Notes: a model not told the origin generated them from the letters alone. Positions 19,182 to 27,180 are shown, counted from the first letter of the stretch. The stretch: 64,000 nt of DNA from Tumebacillus_A lipolyticus (GCF_042682745.1 NZ_JBHUIO010000002.1:744001-808000), one strand, 5' to 3'. Numbers and translations are program-made.

Positions 19182-19294
19182 CTTTCTTATAAGCTCGAAC
19201 CGTCCCCACATTCTGCACAAACAGAATGGCTGTTGTTGGGGAACTTGCACTCCGCTGCGCTAGCCATTCGCAGTTGAGTGGAGCCGTGCTTGTG
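19142..19294 (-). ncRNA. candidate structured non-coding RNA, unidentified
   Basis: The segment between mogA and steA has no ORF but strong pairing potential on the minus strand: a helix CACTC-CTGCG with CGCAG-GAGTG (9-nt loop), then TCCCCA...CATTCTG pairing with CAGAATG-TGGGGA, then a terminator hairpin with a U-rich tail. An extended -10 (TATAGT at 19301-19306) would start it near 19294, giving about 150 nt. I cannot match it to 6S, SRP, tmRNA or RNase P RNA by their signature motifs. It might instead be the leader of steA, but two terminators separate it from that gene. Confidence 0.4.
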
Positions 19295-19376
19295 GGTCTT
19301 ACTATATGTAAGATGCTTTTCGGGGTGAAAAAGTTTCACCTCGAAAAAAATTTTTTATCAATATCACTAACAATCA

Positions 19377-19865
19377 TTAATGCTCTCCCATCATGCCTGA
19401 CAATATTTCTAAAGCGTGCGGCAGGACAGGTGTAAGCACTTCCAAACATTCGCGGACTCCCTTCGGACTGCCGGGGAGATTGATGATCAAGGTGCTCCCA
19501 CGAGTGCCGACGACCGAGCGGGAGAGCATCGCATACTTCGTCTTCTCCAAGGATGCGGCGCGCATCGCTTCCGCCATGCCAGGAACTTGCCGATCGATCA
19601 CGGCGAGCGTCGCCTCAGGCGTCACATCTCGTTTCGCCAGCCCTGTACCACCTGTGGTCAGGAGCAGATCGAGTTTATACTCGTCGCAGTAGCATACCAT
19701 AGAATCGTGCAAGATGTCAAATTCGTCAGGCACAACTCGATATTCGACCACTTCAGCGCCGATGTCGAGCATCATTTCCCGGATCACCTGTCCGCTGACA
19801 TCTTCGCGCTCCCCGCTCGCCCCTTTGTCGCTGGCGGTGAGAATTCCAACGCGCCATCGCATCAT
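19377..19865 (-). CDS. mogA: molybdopterin adenylyltransferase, MogA/MoaB family
   Basis: The product has 162 aa. It carries LLTTGGTGLAKRDVTPEA and NLPGSPKGVRECLEV, the two glycine-rich motifs of the MogA/MoaB family that bind and adenylate molybdopterin before metal insertion. The first of two ATG codons (19865) overlaps the moaC stop, so translation is coupled. It is the last gene of moaA-moaC-mogA. MogA and MoaB cannot be separated reliably by eye, hence the family call. Confidence 0.9.
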   Translation of the reverse strand: MMRWRVGILTASDKGASGEREDVSGQVIREMMLDIGAEVVEYRVVPDEFDILHDSMVCYCDEYKLDLLLTTGGTGLAKRDVTPEATLAVIDRQVPGMAEAMRAASLEKTKYAMLSRSVVGTRGSTLIINLPGSPKGVRECLEVLTPVLPHALEILSGMMGEH

Positions 19866-20356
19866 CTTCGCTCGCTCCCTTCCCGATGGTAATCGCCGCT
19901 CTTGCCTCCCGTCTTATCGAGCAAGCAGACGTTTTGAATCGTCATGCCCTTGTCGACCGCTTTGCACATGTCGTAGACGGTCAGAGCGGCTGCCGTGACA
20001 GCTGTCAGCGCCTCCATCTCCACTCCGGTCTTGTACGTCGTAGCGACCGTCGCATAGACGACCAGCGCGCGCTGCCCCTCCTCTTCGAAGCTCAAGTCCA
20101 CTTTGGTCAGCGGCAGCGGATGGCACATCGGGATCAGGTCGGACGTTTTTTTCGCCGCCATGATCCCGGCAACCTGAGCGACGGCGAGCACGTCGCCCTT
20201 TTTCATCTTGCCTTGTCGAATCAGGGACAGAGTCTCCTCCTCCATCTCGATCCGAGCCGTGGCGGTCGCGATGCGTTTGGTCACGTCCTTCTGGGTGACA
20301 TCGACCATCTGCGCGCGCCCCTGTTCATTAAAATGGGTCAGCCGGTTCTCCTCCAT
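19862..20356 (-). CDS. moaC: cyclic pyranopterin monophosphate synthase MoaC
   Basis: The product has 164 aa. It contains VDVTQKDVTKRIA, KGDVLAVAQVAGIMAAKKT, the catalytic region PMCHPLPL and GVEMEALTAV, all typical of MoaC. It converts the MoaA product to cyclic pyranopterin monophosphate in molybdenum cofactor synthesis. ATG 20356 has GGGAG 9 nt upstream; a GTG one codon earlier is possible. It lies 15 nt after moaA and overlaps mogA. Confidence 0.96.
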   Translation of the reverse strand: MEENRLTHFNEQGRAQMVDVTQKDVTKRIATATARIEMEEETLSLIRQGKMKKGDVLAVAQVAGIMAAKKTSDLIPMCHPLPLTKVDLSFEEEGQRALVVYATVATTYKTGVEMEALTAVTAAALTVYDMCKAVDKGMTIQNVCLLDKTGGKSGDYHREGSERR

Positions 20357-20371
20357 CACAACGTCTCCCTA

Positions 20372-21370
20372 TCAGCCGCCGATCTGCGACATGCGTCGCA
20401 GCGTCGGATTGTGCGATTTTTCTTCGCCGATCAGCGCTTTGGCCATCTCGTGCGTCTCCGGTTTGGCATCGAGGCTCCGCAGAAAAAGCTCTGTCAGCTT
20501 TTGTTCGTCGCCGAGCGCATTCTTTACGTTAAACTCATCTTCCCAGTACAAGCATGGCTTCAGGCTGCCGTCTGCGGTCAACCGCAGACGATTGCAGCTC
20601 TGGCAGAAATGGTCGCTGACCGGATGGATCAGGCCGAACGCGCCTTTCGCGCCTGGGATCGTGAAGTTTTCTGCCGGTCCGTTTCCTTTGATCGCTTGGG
20701 CGAGCTGCACAGGCTCCCACCCGTTCTGGTGACAGCGGTCGATCACCGTCTGCAGCGGCAGGTAGCTCCCTTTCCAATCCTCGCCCTCATGCCCGATCGG
20801 CATGTATTCGATAAAGCGCACCGTCAGCGGTCGCTCGATCGACAGCCGGAGGAAATCGTCGATCTCATCCTCATTGAATCCTTTCATCAGCACGACGTTC
20901 AACTTGATCGGATCGAAGCCGACCTCAAACGAGCGCTCCAGCGCATCGAGCACCCGCGAAAGATCTCCGCCGCGCGTGATGCTCGCAAATCGTTCCGGGT
21001 TGAGCGAGTCGAGCGATATGTTCACACGGGTGATTCCCGCCTCTTTTAACGCCTGGGCCCGCTGTGCCAGATAGATGGCGTTGGTGGTCAGCGCGATATC
21101 TTCAATGCCGGGCAGAGCGGACAGCTGTTCGATCAGCCGCTCCAAGTTGGGCCGCACCAGCGGCTCCCCCCCGGTGATTCGCAAACGGCGCACGCCGAGC
21201 TTGGCAGCCACCCGCACGACTTCGGTGATCTGCTCGAAGCTCAGGTAATGGCTCGGTTCAAGAAAAGGCAATCCTTCCGCAGGCATGCAGTAGCGACAGC
21301 GCAAATTGCAACGATCGGTGACTGAGATGCGCAGATAATCGTGGACCCGTTGAAACTTGTCGATCAGCAC
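20372..21370 (-). CDS. moaA: GTP 3',8-cyclase MoaA (radical SAM)
   Basis: The product has 332 aa, normal for the family. The SAM cluster cysteines are in CNLRCRYC (CxxxCxxC). A second cluster near the C-terminus is shown by CQSCNRLRL and the later KPCLYW. TGGEPL and SLDSL motifs are present. The C-terminal GG dipeptide needed by MoaA is visible as the last two residues. GTG 21370 with GGGGGA 8 nt upstream gives the standard N-terminus LIDKFQRVHDYLRIS; the longer upstream reading lacks support. It catalyses the first step of molybdopterin synthesis. Confidence 0.96.
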   Translation of the reverse strand: MLIDKFQRVHDYLRISVTDRCNLRCRYCMPAEGLPFLEPSHYLSFEQITEVVRVAAKLGVRRLRITGGEPLVRPNLERLIEQLSALPGIEDIALTTNAIYLAQRAQALKEAGITRVNISLDSLNPERFASITRGGDLSRVLDALERSFEVGFDPIKLNVVLMKGFNEDEIDDFLRLSIERPLTVRFIEYMPIGHEGEDWKGSYLPLQTVIDRCHQNGWEPVQLAQAIKGNGPAENFTIPGAKGAFGLIHPVSDHFCQSCNRLRLTADGSLKPCLYWEDEFNVKNALGDEQKLTELFLRSLDAKPETHEMAKALIGEEKSHNPTLRRMSQIGG

Positions 21371-21409
21371 GCGAGGATTCCCCCTTTCGCAGGAAAAACT
21401 TGTACGCCT

Positions 21410-21418
21410 ATTATAGCA
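21410..21418 (-). promoter_or_regulatory. extended -10 promoter of moaA-moaC-mogA
   Basis: TGCTATAAT on the minus strand is a perfect -10 with a TGn extension. No good -35 lies 16-18 nt upstream, as is common for extended -10 promoters. The start would be near 21403, about 33 nt before the GTG of moaA. It is back-to-back with the plus-strand promoter at 21425. Confidence 0.6.
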
Positions 21419-21424
21419 TAAGCA

Positions 21425-21453
21425 TTGGTCAGATTCTGCTTGTATGGTATTCT
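21425..21453 (+). promoter_or_regulatory. promoter of the moaDE fusion and moeB genes
   Basis: TTGGTC (21425-21430) and TATTCT (21448-21453) are spaced by 17 nt, with a TGG extension before the -10. The start would be near 21460, about 53 nt before the ATG. Confidence 0.5.
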
Positions 21454-21512
21454 CATGATGAATCAACTTCCGTTCAGGTCGATGCGACCGACTGCTAAAG
21501 GAGTTTCGTCAG

Positions 21513-22229
21513 ATGAGATTAAACGTACAACTGTTTGCAAGCGTCGCCGAGGCGGTCGGTTCCCGCAGTTGGGAAGTCGAGCTGCCAGATGGCGCATCGG
21601 TTCAAGATTTGCTGACCGCACTTCTCCATCAACATCCGACTGTCGAGCAGCTGCTTCAGATCTCGTTCGCATCGGTCAATCACCGATTTGCTACGCCCGA
21701 CACGAAGCTCTCTGCAGGGGACGAAGTCGCCATCCTGCCTCCCGTCTCCGGCGGACAGGATGATCAGCCTCGCCCCCGCTTTGAGATCACCGATCGACCG
21801 CTGTCTGCCGATCAGGTGATGGCCAAGGTGCGCAATCCGCTCGCTGGGGCGATCAATCTGTTTGTGGGCACCGTGCGCGAGCTGACGCAAGGCAAGCGCA
21901 CCGTGCGATTAGAATATGAAGCATATGAGCCGATGGCGCTGAAGATGATGGAGCAGATCGCCGCCGAGATCGAGGAGCGATGGCCCGGCACCGAGGTGGC
22001 GATGTCACATCGAATCGGCAAGCTAGAGATCGAGGAGGCGGCTGTCATCATCGCCGTCGCCACGCCACATCGCGCCGCTTCGTATGAGGCGGGACGCTAT
22101 GCGATCGAGCGATTGAAAGAGATCGTTCCGATCTGGAAAAAAGAGAACTGGGACGATGGAACAGAGTGGATCGGTCACCAGCAAGGACCGTGGAATCCAC
22201 TGCGTCCTGAGACGGAGAGGGATGTTTGA
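21513..22229 (+). CDS. MoaD-MoaE fusion, single-chain molybdopterin synthase
   Basis: The product has 238 aa. Residues 1-82 form a MoaD ubiquitin-like domain that ends in ILPPVSGGQ. From about 88 a full MoaE domain follows (GAINLFVGTVRE, YEAYEPMA, HRIGKLEIEEAAVIIAV, IPIWKKE-type end). In two-chain enzymes the terminal Gly-Gly of MoaD is adenylated and thiocarboxylated, so here the GG is internal and cleavage after it would be needed, as reported for the mycobacterial MoaX fusion. AAAGGAG precedes the ATG. moeB follows after 3 nt, so the activating enzyme is co-expressed. Confidence 0.93.
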   Translation: MRLNVQLFASVAEAVGSRSWEVELPDGASVQDLLTALLHQHPTVEQLLQISFASVNHRFATPDTKLSAGDEVAILPPVSGGQDDQPRPRFEITDRPLSADQVMAKVRNPLAGAINLFVGTVRELTQGKRTVRLEYEAYEPMALKMMEQIAAEIEERWPGTEVAMSHRIGKLEIEEAAVIIAVATPHRAASYEAGRYAIERLKEIVPIWKKENWDDGTEWIGHQQGPWNPLRPETERDV

Positions 22230-22232
22230 CTG

Positions 22233-23261
22233 ATGGACCTGGCTCGTTATTCAAGACAGATATTGTTTGCCGACATCGGAGAAGAAGGCCAGAGAAAACT
22301 GCTCAAGAGCCGTGTCGCAGTGGTCGGCATGGGTGCGCTCGGAACGGTGCTCGCCAATCACATGGTGCGCGCAGGAGTTGGCTTTGTGCGGATCATCGAC
22401 CGCGATTTTGTCGAATCGTCCAATCTGCAGCGGCAGATGCTCTATACGGAACGGCATGCGGAAGAAGGCATTCCCAAGGCGATCGCAGCTGCGGAAATGC
22501 TCGCACAGGTAAACTCCCAAGTGACGATCGAACCGATCGTCGCCGATCTGACGTGGAAAAATGCGGAAGACTATTTGACAGATGTCGACCTTGTGCTCGA
22601 CGGTAGCGATAACTTTCAAGTTCGCTTTTTGGTCAACGATGTGTGCGTGAAGCATCGCATTCCGTGGGTGTATGGCGGCGGCGTGAGCGCAAACGGGATG
22701 ACCCTGCCGATCCTCCCGCAGGAAACGCCATGTCTGCGCTGCCTGTTCGAGTCGGCCCCCGCTCCCGGATCGACCGCAACCTGTGACACGGCGGGCGTGA
22801 TCGGGCCGATCATTCACATCGTCGCCTCCTACCAAGCGGTCGAGGCGATGAAGTTGCTCGTGGAAGCGAAAGACAAAGTGCGCCGCACGATGCTCAACAT
22901 CGGCGTCTGGGAGTACAGCACCTCTTCGATCGATATCTCCAAGGCGAAGCGTCCCGACTGCGCATGCTGCGGGCAGCGGCGTTTCGAATACTTAGAGCCT
23001 GTCGCAGGCAACCAAGAGGTATCGCTCTGTGGACGCAACACGATTCAGATCTCCCCGGCTGAGCCGTGGGCGGTCGATCTATCGGCGATGGCGGAGCGCC
23101 TGTCGCTGAGCGGCAAGGTCGAGCAGAACAAATTCCTGCTGCGCTTTTACGTGAGCGACGAGGTGCGTCTCGTCGTCTTCTCGGACGGTCGCGTGCTGGT
23201 CCAAGGCACCGATGATCTGAGCGTGGCGCGCACTCTGTATGCCCGATATATCGGAAACTAG
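22233..23261 (+). CDS. moeB: MoeB/ThiF-family sulfur-carrier adenylyltransferase
   Basis: The product has 342 aa. RYSRQILFADIG starts a typical E1-like fold; the nucleotide motif VVGMGALGT, SNLQRQMLY, DGSDNFQVRF and the zinc pairs CLRC and CACC are present. A C-terminal extension of about 90 aa lacks a rhodanese cysteine motif. Its position after moaD-moaE suggests it activates the MoaD Gly-Gly for sulfur transfer; it may also serve ThiS, since no thiS is seen here. Confidence 0.88.
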   Translation: MDLARYSRQILFADIGEEGQRKLLKSRVAVVGMGALGTVLANHMVRAGVGFVRIIDRDFVESSNLQRQMLYTERHAEEGIPKAIAAAEMLAQVNSQVTIEPIVADLTWKNAEDYLTDVDLVLDGSDNFQVRFLVNDVCVKHRIPWVYGGGVSANGMTLPILPQETPCLRCLFESAPAPGSTATCDTAGVIGPIIHIVASYQAVEAMKLLVEAKDKVRRTMLNIGVWEYSTSSIDISKAKRPDCACCGQRRFEYLEPVAGNQEVSLCGRNTIQISPAEPWAVDLSAMAERLSLSGKVEQNKFLLRFYVSDEVRLVVFSDGRVLVQGTDDLSVARTLYARYIGN

Positions 23262-23265
23262 AAAC

Positions 23266-23291
23266 AACCCCGCTTCCTCCGAAGCGGGGTT
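23266..23291 (+). terminator. hairpin after moeB
   Basis: The stem AACCCCGCTTC/GAAGCGGGGTT has a 4-nt loop and starts 4 nt after the moeB stop. It has only a short T stretch. Confidence 0.6.
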
Positions 23292-23298
23292 CAGATTG

Positions 23299-23350
23299 CA
23301 GACAAACGCCCTCGTTCACTTGCAACAAGAGGGCGTTTGTCTGTTTATTT
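23299..23350 (+). terminator. second hairpin after moeB
   Basis: A 15-bp stem (CAGACAAACGCCCTC and its complement) is followed by TTTATTT. With the hairpin at 23266 it forms a tandem terminator. The 200 nt from here to 23551 hold no gene that I can support. Confidence 0.7.
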
Positions 23351-23551
23351 GAACTGTCTAAAGAAAAAATAAGTCATTTCGCTCTAGCGAGGGCGATTAC
23401 TTTCGTCAACGATTTTGCCTCCATACATGAAAAAAAGCCGGCTGCGCTGAATCTCAGGACAAATGCTTTTGGAAAGAGTATCTAAAAGAGCACCCGGTCA
23501 GGGATGTTCTCTTGGATATTCAGGTCAATGGAAATAAAACTTTATGGTAAA

Positions 23552-24475
23552 TTAGCGTTCGTATTTTTCCAGAATACTACGAATGTAATTTTGAAACTCT
23601 GTCCGTACTTCAAGCGGCTCAATTACTTCACATTTATCTCCAAATGCAAGCAACTTTTGATATCCGAATGCATTCTTGATGATCGGATAAGTCGCAAGGC
23701 AAGTCTCTTCCCCCATCTGAAGGATATGTCCTTCCCCAAAACGTTCGATCACTTTATCTATGACTGAACGATGGATGCGAATCGTTACATCAACCCATTC
23801 CTGACTCATCCATTCGGCTCCATTCATGGGTAACGGTGTAAATTCTCTTGGCACAAAAGTGTCCCGCGACACCTGTAGCCTGCTCGTTCGCGCCAATTTG
23901 AATATGCGAAAATCCGCTCTATCGACACAGTAACTTTGCAAGTACCAACTACTTTCTTTGAAGACAACCTGATACGGCTCGACCTTTCGGGAACTAATAC
24001 GTCCGTCCCGATCTACATAATCAAAGACCAAATATCGCTGTTCATTCATCGCGGTCTCAATAAAACTAAGTAAATTTCGCAACGATTCATTTCCTTGATT
24101 TAACGATAAATCTACTGCATACTTCCCACCCGCAATATCAGTACCGCTATCATGATGGATAGCATGCAGTTTCTCCAAAACGTAAACAAGTTCCTTATGG
24201 CCAAATAACTGTATATAGCTGTTCAAGCTGGCCAACAATGTCTGAATATCATGTTGTGTAAATAACAGCTTGTCCATTTTATAGGATTTCATCAATCCCA
24301 CCCCGCCCATCGCCCCCTGATGAGTAAAAATAGGCAGCCCAGCAAAGGTTAAAGTATCAATATCACGATAAATGGTTCTTCTGCTCACTTCAAGACGTTC
24401 AGCCAATTCCCGTGCGCTGATAACATCACGCTCTAACAAAATCATAATCAAGGCCATTAAGCGATCAATTTTCAT
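23552..24475 (-). CDS. HTH/WYL-domain transcriptional regulator, YafY type
   Basis: The product has 307 aa. The N-terminal winged helix reads ISARELAERLEVSRRTIYRDI (DeoR-like HTH-11). The central WYL domain has FKESSWYLQSYC and FKLARTSRL, and a WCX-like C-terminal extension follows. Start ATG 24475 has GGGAGGTGG upstream. It is divergent from the GyrI-like gene, 99 nt away, so that gene is a likely target. It is AT-richer than most of the window. The ligand is unknown. Confidence 0.88.
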   Translation of the reverse strand: MKIDRLMALIMILLERDVISARELAERLEVSRRTIYRDIDTLTFAGLPIFTHQGAMGGVGLMKSYKMDKLLFTQHDIQTLLASLNSYIQLFGHKELVYVLEKLHAIHHDSGTDIAGGKYAVDLSLNQGNESLRNLLSFIETAMNEQRYLVFDYVDRDGRISSRKVEPYQVVFKESSWYLQSYCVDRADFRIFKLARTSRLQVSRDTFVPREFTPLPMNGAEWMSQEWVDVTIRIHRSVIDKVIERFGEGHILQMGEETCLATYPIIKNAFGYQKLLAFGDKCEVIEPLEVRTEFQNYIRSILEKYER

Positions 24476-24574
24476 ATTCCACCTCCCATTCAAGTATGCC
24501 ATATAGATGTCACAGTTGATAGATTATGCTAAATACGTATTCACAATTCACCCATTACTAGGAGGCATCACGTA

Positions 24575-25066
24575 ATGAACAATTTCAAGTTTGAAAAGAA
24601 GCAAGCCTTTCGTGTCATCGGTATTAAAACCACTCTAAGCGATGGGACAAACATCCACTCTCCACAGTTTTCTAACCAAAAGACAACGTTTTTCAAGAGT
24701 GTGATTGATAATGGACAAATCGCCAGCCTTCGTCCTTACGCAGATAGCCCTTATGGTTACGCCGTAGTAGCCAAGGAGAATGGATTTATCGTTTATTATG
24801 CGGGTGTCCAATCTTCCAAACCTCTGCCCGAACATGCTGATGAAGTCCAGTTCCCGGGAAGTGAATATTTAATCTTATCAGGAAGCGGCGGATTATCGCG
24901 CTTGGCATTTGATAAGTTGGAAGATCAGGCATTTGGCTCACTTTTAACCGACGAATACGAATATGTATATTCCGGAGCACCGATTGCAGAAGTTTTGCTT
25001 AATGGAAATCCAACTGACGCCGAAGTTGAGGTGTGGATACCTGTGCACAAACGAAATGTAAGATAA
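24575..25066 (+). CDS. GyrI-like / effector-binding domain protein
   Basis: The product has 163 aa and resembles the AraC-effector-binding (GyrI-like, SHV-type) fold: an early FRVIGIKTTL strand and WIPVHKRN at the end. Such stand-alone domains bind small molecules or hydrolyse cyclic compounds, and often lie beside WYL or AraC regulators. AGGAGG precedes the ATG. Divergent pairing with the WYL regulator suggests a ligand-responsive unit; the function is inferred. Confidence 0.7.
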   Translation: MNNFKFEKKQAFRVIGIKTTLSDGTNIHSPQFSNQKTTFFKSVIDNGQIASLRPYADSPYGYAVVAKENGFIVYYAGVQSSKPLPEHADEVQFPGSEYLILSGSGGLSRLAFDKLEDQAFGSLLTDEYEYVYSGAPIAEVLLNGNPTDAEVEVWIPVHKRNVR

Positions 25067-25140
25067 AGCAGCACAGAAGACTTGTTGACTTGTACAAAAG
25101 ACATGACCTTTATGCAGGTCAAATTCAATTGACCGCATCA

Positions 25141-25187
25141 GCGTGTAGACAAAGTACCTCATGGTACAAAGTCTACACGCTTTTTTG
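25141..25187 (+). terminator. terminator after the GyrI-like gene
   Basis: GCGTGTAGAC pairs with GTCTACACGC, with an inner GTACC/GGTAC stem, followed by TTTTTTG. A small hairpin (TGACCT/AGGTCA) precedes it. No gene is seen from here to 25295. Confidence 0.9.
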
Positions 25188-25295
25188 TTGAATCATTTTT
25201 TATAGCGCTGTTGTCATTGCAATAGGATTCTTCTATACCCAGTTATTTTGCACGTGTGAATTTAGCCATACAACAGAGGTAGCTATTAGGAATGC

Positions 25296-25742
25296 TCACT
25301 TGGCAAGAAGAATTGCGTTAACAGCTGTTTTGAATCCATTCTTAAGATAAAATTTCTCCGATGGAAATCCCTTGGTAGTTGTTAACACGATAGTGCTTAT
25401 ATCCTGCTTTTTAATGTCAGATTCGATAAGCTCTAGAAACTTGCTACCCGCTCCTTGTCCTTGGAATTTTTCACTTATACAAAATTGATCAATGAAATAT
25501 TCCATTCCTTTTAGACATGGCTTTTTTGCTCCTAGGCTCAATCCAACAAGTTCATCGCCTACTTTTAGAACGTAACCTAGAAAATAATTGTTTTTCATGT
25601 GATTCTCAAAAAAATCTACAACTTGTTTTCTTGACTCATAGATATCATTCCAAGGTTCTTTTGAGAAAGTGTCAATGAATAAATCAACACAATCATCAAG
25701 CATGTCGTATTTCAACAAATATAGATCAGCCTCTAATCCCAT
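25296..25742 (-). CDS. GNAT-family N-acetyltransferase
   Basis: The product has 148 aa. The acetyl-CoA loop is FQGQGAGSKFLE, preceded by the beta4 strand with FIDQFCISE and followed by FYLKNGF. The early FSKEPWND motif resembles AAC(6')-like aminoglycoside acetyltransferases, but the substrate cannot be set by eye. The gene is clearly AT-richer than its neighbours, which hints at acquisition. GGAGGT lies 8 nt before ATG. A short ORF with its own ribosome site precedes it. Confidence 0.82.
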   Translation of the reverse strand: MGLEADLYLLKYDMLDDCVDLFIDTFSKEPWNDIYESRKQVVDFFENHMKNNYFLGYVLKVGDELVGLSLGAKKPCLKGMEYFIDQFCISEKFQGQGAGSKFLELIESDIKKQDISTIVLTTTKGFPSEKFYLKNGFKTAVNAILLAK

Positions 25743-25757
25743 ATCTATTTACCTCCA

Positions 25758-25820
25758 TCAAATTAAAGTTTCTTTGGTATCATTCAGTGCTAGTTGAATG
25801 AGAGCAACAACATCACGCAT
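25758..25820 (-). CDS. possible leader peptide upstream of the GNAT gene
   Basis: A 20-codon ORF (MRDVVALIQLALNDTKETLI) has a very good ribosome site (AAAGGAGG 7 nt before ATG). It ends 15 nt before the GNAT start, inside the GNAT translation-initiation region. Short translated leaders of this kind control some antibiotic-resistance genes. It could also be the remnant of a longer gene. No database match can be claimed. Confidence 0.4.
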   Translation of the reverse strand: MRDVVALIQLALNDTKETLI

Positions 25821-25924
25821 GAAGTATCCTCCTTTTCCCCTTGGATTAGCTCTTCACCAACCGAGGCTGCATGAGCCGAATATCAACGATTTGAGGACGA
25901 AAATATAATAACATAGGGAAGCAA

Positions 25925-25969
25925 CAAAAAAAGGCTACTGCTCTGCCAGAAAAAGCAGATCAGTAACCT
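25925..25969 (-). terminator. terminator of the tRNA-Thr/tRNA-Leu unit
   Basis: GGTTACTGaTCTGC pairs with GCAGAgCAGTAGCC and is followed on the minus strand by TTTTTTTG. Confidence 0.85.
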
Positions 25970-25982
25970 ATCGTTGTTGAAA

Positions 25983-26069
25983 TGGTGCGGTCAAGAGGAC
26001 TTGAACCTCCACAGGGTTGCCCCCACAAGAACCTGAATCTTGCGCGTCTGCCAATTCCGCCATGACCGC
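25983..26069 (-). tRNA. tRNA-Leu (anticodon CAG)
   Basis: The gene is 87 nt including an encoded CCA. The acceptor stem is GCGGTCA/TGACCGC. The anticodon stem-loop CAAGA-TTCAGGT-TCTTG gives CAG, and the long variable arm is present, as expected for class II tRNA-Leu. The T-loop is GGTTCAAGTCC. Confidence 0.96.
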
Positions 26070-26078
26070 ATATGAAGA

Positions 26079-26154
26079 TGGTGCCGGCGAAAGGAATCGA
26101 ACCCTCGACCTACTGATTACAAGTCAGTTGCTCTGCCTGCTGAGCTACACCGGC
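26079..26154 (-). tRNA. tRNA-Thr (anticodon TGT)
   Basis: The gene is 76 nt including CCA. The acceptor stem is GCCGGTG/CGCCGGC, the D-arm AGCTCAGCAGGCAGAGC, and the anticodon loop CTTGTAA gives TGT. The T-arm is GAGGGTTCGATTCC. It lies 9 nt before tRNA-Leu in one transcription unit. Confidence 0.96.
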
Positions 26155-26174
26155 ACGTGGTGTTGACGTTATTT

Positions 26175-26204
26175 AAGATAACATCGCCACCCCAAATTCG
26201 TCAA
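26175..26204 (-). promoter_or_regulatory. promoter of the tRNA unit
   Basis: TTGACG (26199-26204) and TATCTT (26175-26180) are spaced by 18 nt with a TGT extension. The -35 overlaps the stop codon of the upstream EamA gene. The start would be about 15 nt before tRNA-Thr. Confidence 0.55.
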
Positions 26205-27109
26205 GAGGTTTTGTACTCTTTTTTTGCGATCGATAAGATCATCACCGTCAGCACGATGCAAAGACCGCCGATCGCCTCATAGAAGCCGAACGGCACCTGC
26301 AACCACAGCACCGATGCGACCACCGCCACCAGCGGCTCCACGCTGGAGAGCATGCTCGTCTCAGACTGCGAGATGAAGCGCAGCGACTCCAAGTACAAAA
26401 AGAAGGCGATCAGCGTGCCGAACAGGATCACAAACAGCACGAGCGACGAGCTGTACAGCGTCCAGATCTGCCCCTCCATCAACCACGGGCGCTCCAGCAA
26501 GAACAGTCCCACCCCGCCGATCAGCATGCTCCATCCGATCACGACCAAAGAGTTCCACCGCTTGAGGAGCCCGGTGGGGAACAGCACGTAAAAGGCGAGC
26601 GCACCGGCTGCCATCAGCCCCCAGAACACGGCGATTCCGGGCACCGACAGCTCGTCGAACCTCCCGTTTGTCACGAGCAACGCTGTGCCAAACAGCGCGA
26701 TCGGCAACGCGATCAGCTCCCGAGCTGTCGGCATCTTGCGCAACCTGAGCGCTAAAAACGCAGTGACGATCAGCGGAGCGAGAAATTGCAGAAGCGCTGC
26801 GGTCGCCGCATTGCCCGTATCGATCGCACTGAAAAACGTATATTGGGTGCCCAGTACCCCCAGCACGCCGAATATGACCACCCCGAGCCGATCCTTCGGA
26901 TGTTTCCAGATGGCGAGCAGTTGATTCCCTTTCCCCAAAAAGGCGGCGATCATCAACAGCGCGGCACCTGCGGTCAACATGCGCAGCGTCACCAAATATC
27001 CAGGTATAAATCCATACTCCTCAAACAGCTCCTGCGCGACCGTTCCGGAAAGCCCCCACATCGCAGAAGCGAACGACGCCATCAAAAAACCTTTCACACG
27101 CGAATACAT
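26201..27109 (-). CDS. EamA/DMT-family transporter
   Basis: The product has 302 aa and about ten hydrophobic helices in two EamA repeats (first with FASAMWGLSGTVAQ, second with GALAFYVLFPTGLLKRW and a final ETSMLSSVEPLVAVVASVLW). This is the drug/metabolite transporter type, probably an exporter of amino acids or metabolites at the membrane. AAAGGG lies about 10 nt before ATG 27109. It stands alone between the UDG-like gene and the tRNAs. Confidence 0.88.
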   Translation of the reverse strand: MYSRVKGFLMASFASAMWGLSGTVAQELFEEYGFIPGYLVTLRMLTAGAALLMIAAFLGKGNQLLAIWKHPKDRLGVVIFGVLGVLGTQYTFFSAIDTGNAATAALLQFLAPLIVTAFLALRLRKMPTARELIALPIALFGTALLVTNGRFDELSVPGIAVFWGLMAAGALAFYVLFPTGLLKRWNSLVVIGWSMLIGGVGLFLLERPWLMEGQIWTLYSSSLVLFVILFGTLIAFFLYLESLRFISQSETSMLSSVEPLVAVVASVLWLQVPFGFYEAIGGLCIVLTVMILSIAKKEYKTS

Positions 27110-27180
27110 GCTTTGCGCACCCTTTCCCAGTCCTCTGCGACGATCGCGAGCAGATCTACCGCGCTCGAAAGCTCACAGAA

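Noticed and set aside
19142..19294. Candidate RNA considered as 6S, SRP, tmRNA or RNase P RNA.
   Set aside because: None of the signature segments of these RNAs that I know are visible; kept only as an unidentified candidate.
19886..21049. 387-aa plus-strand ORF.
   Set aside because: Antisense of moaC and moaA; the minus-strand proteins have complete family motifs.
23370..23420. Mini-ORF on minus (TTG start after GGAGG, about 11 codons) before the moeB terminators.
   Set aside because: Very short, no gene directly downstream that it could regulate, and no conservation can be shown.
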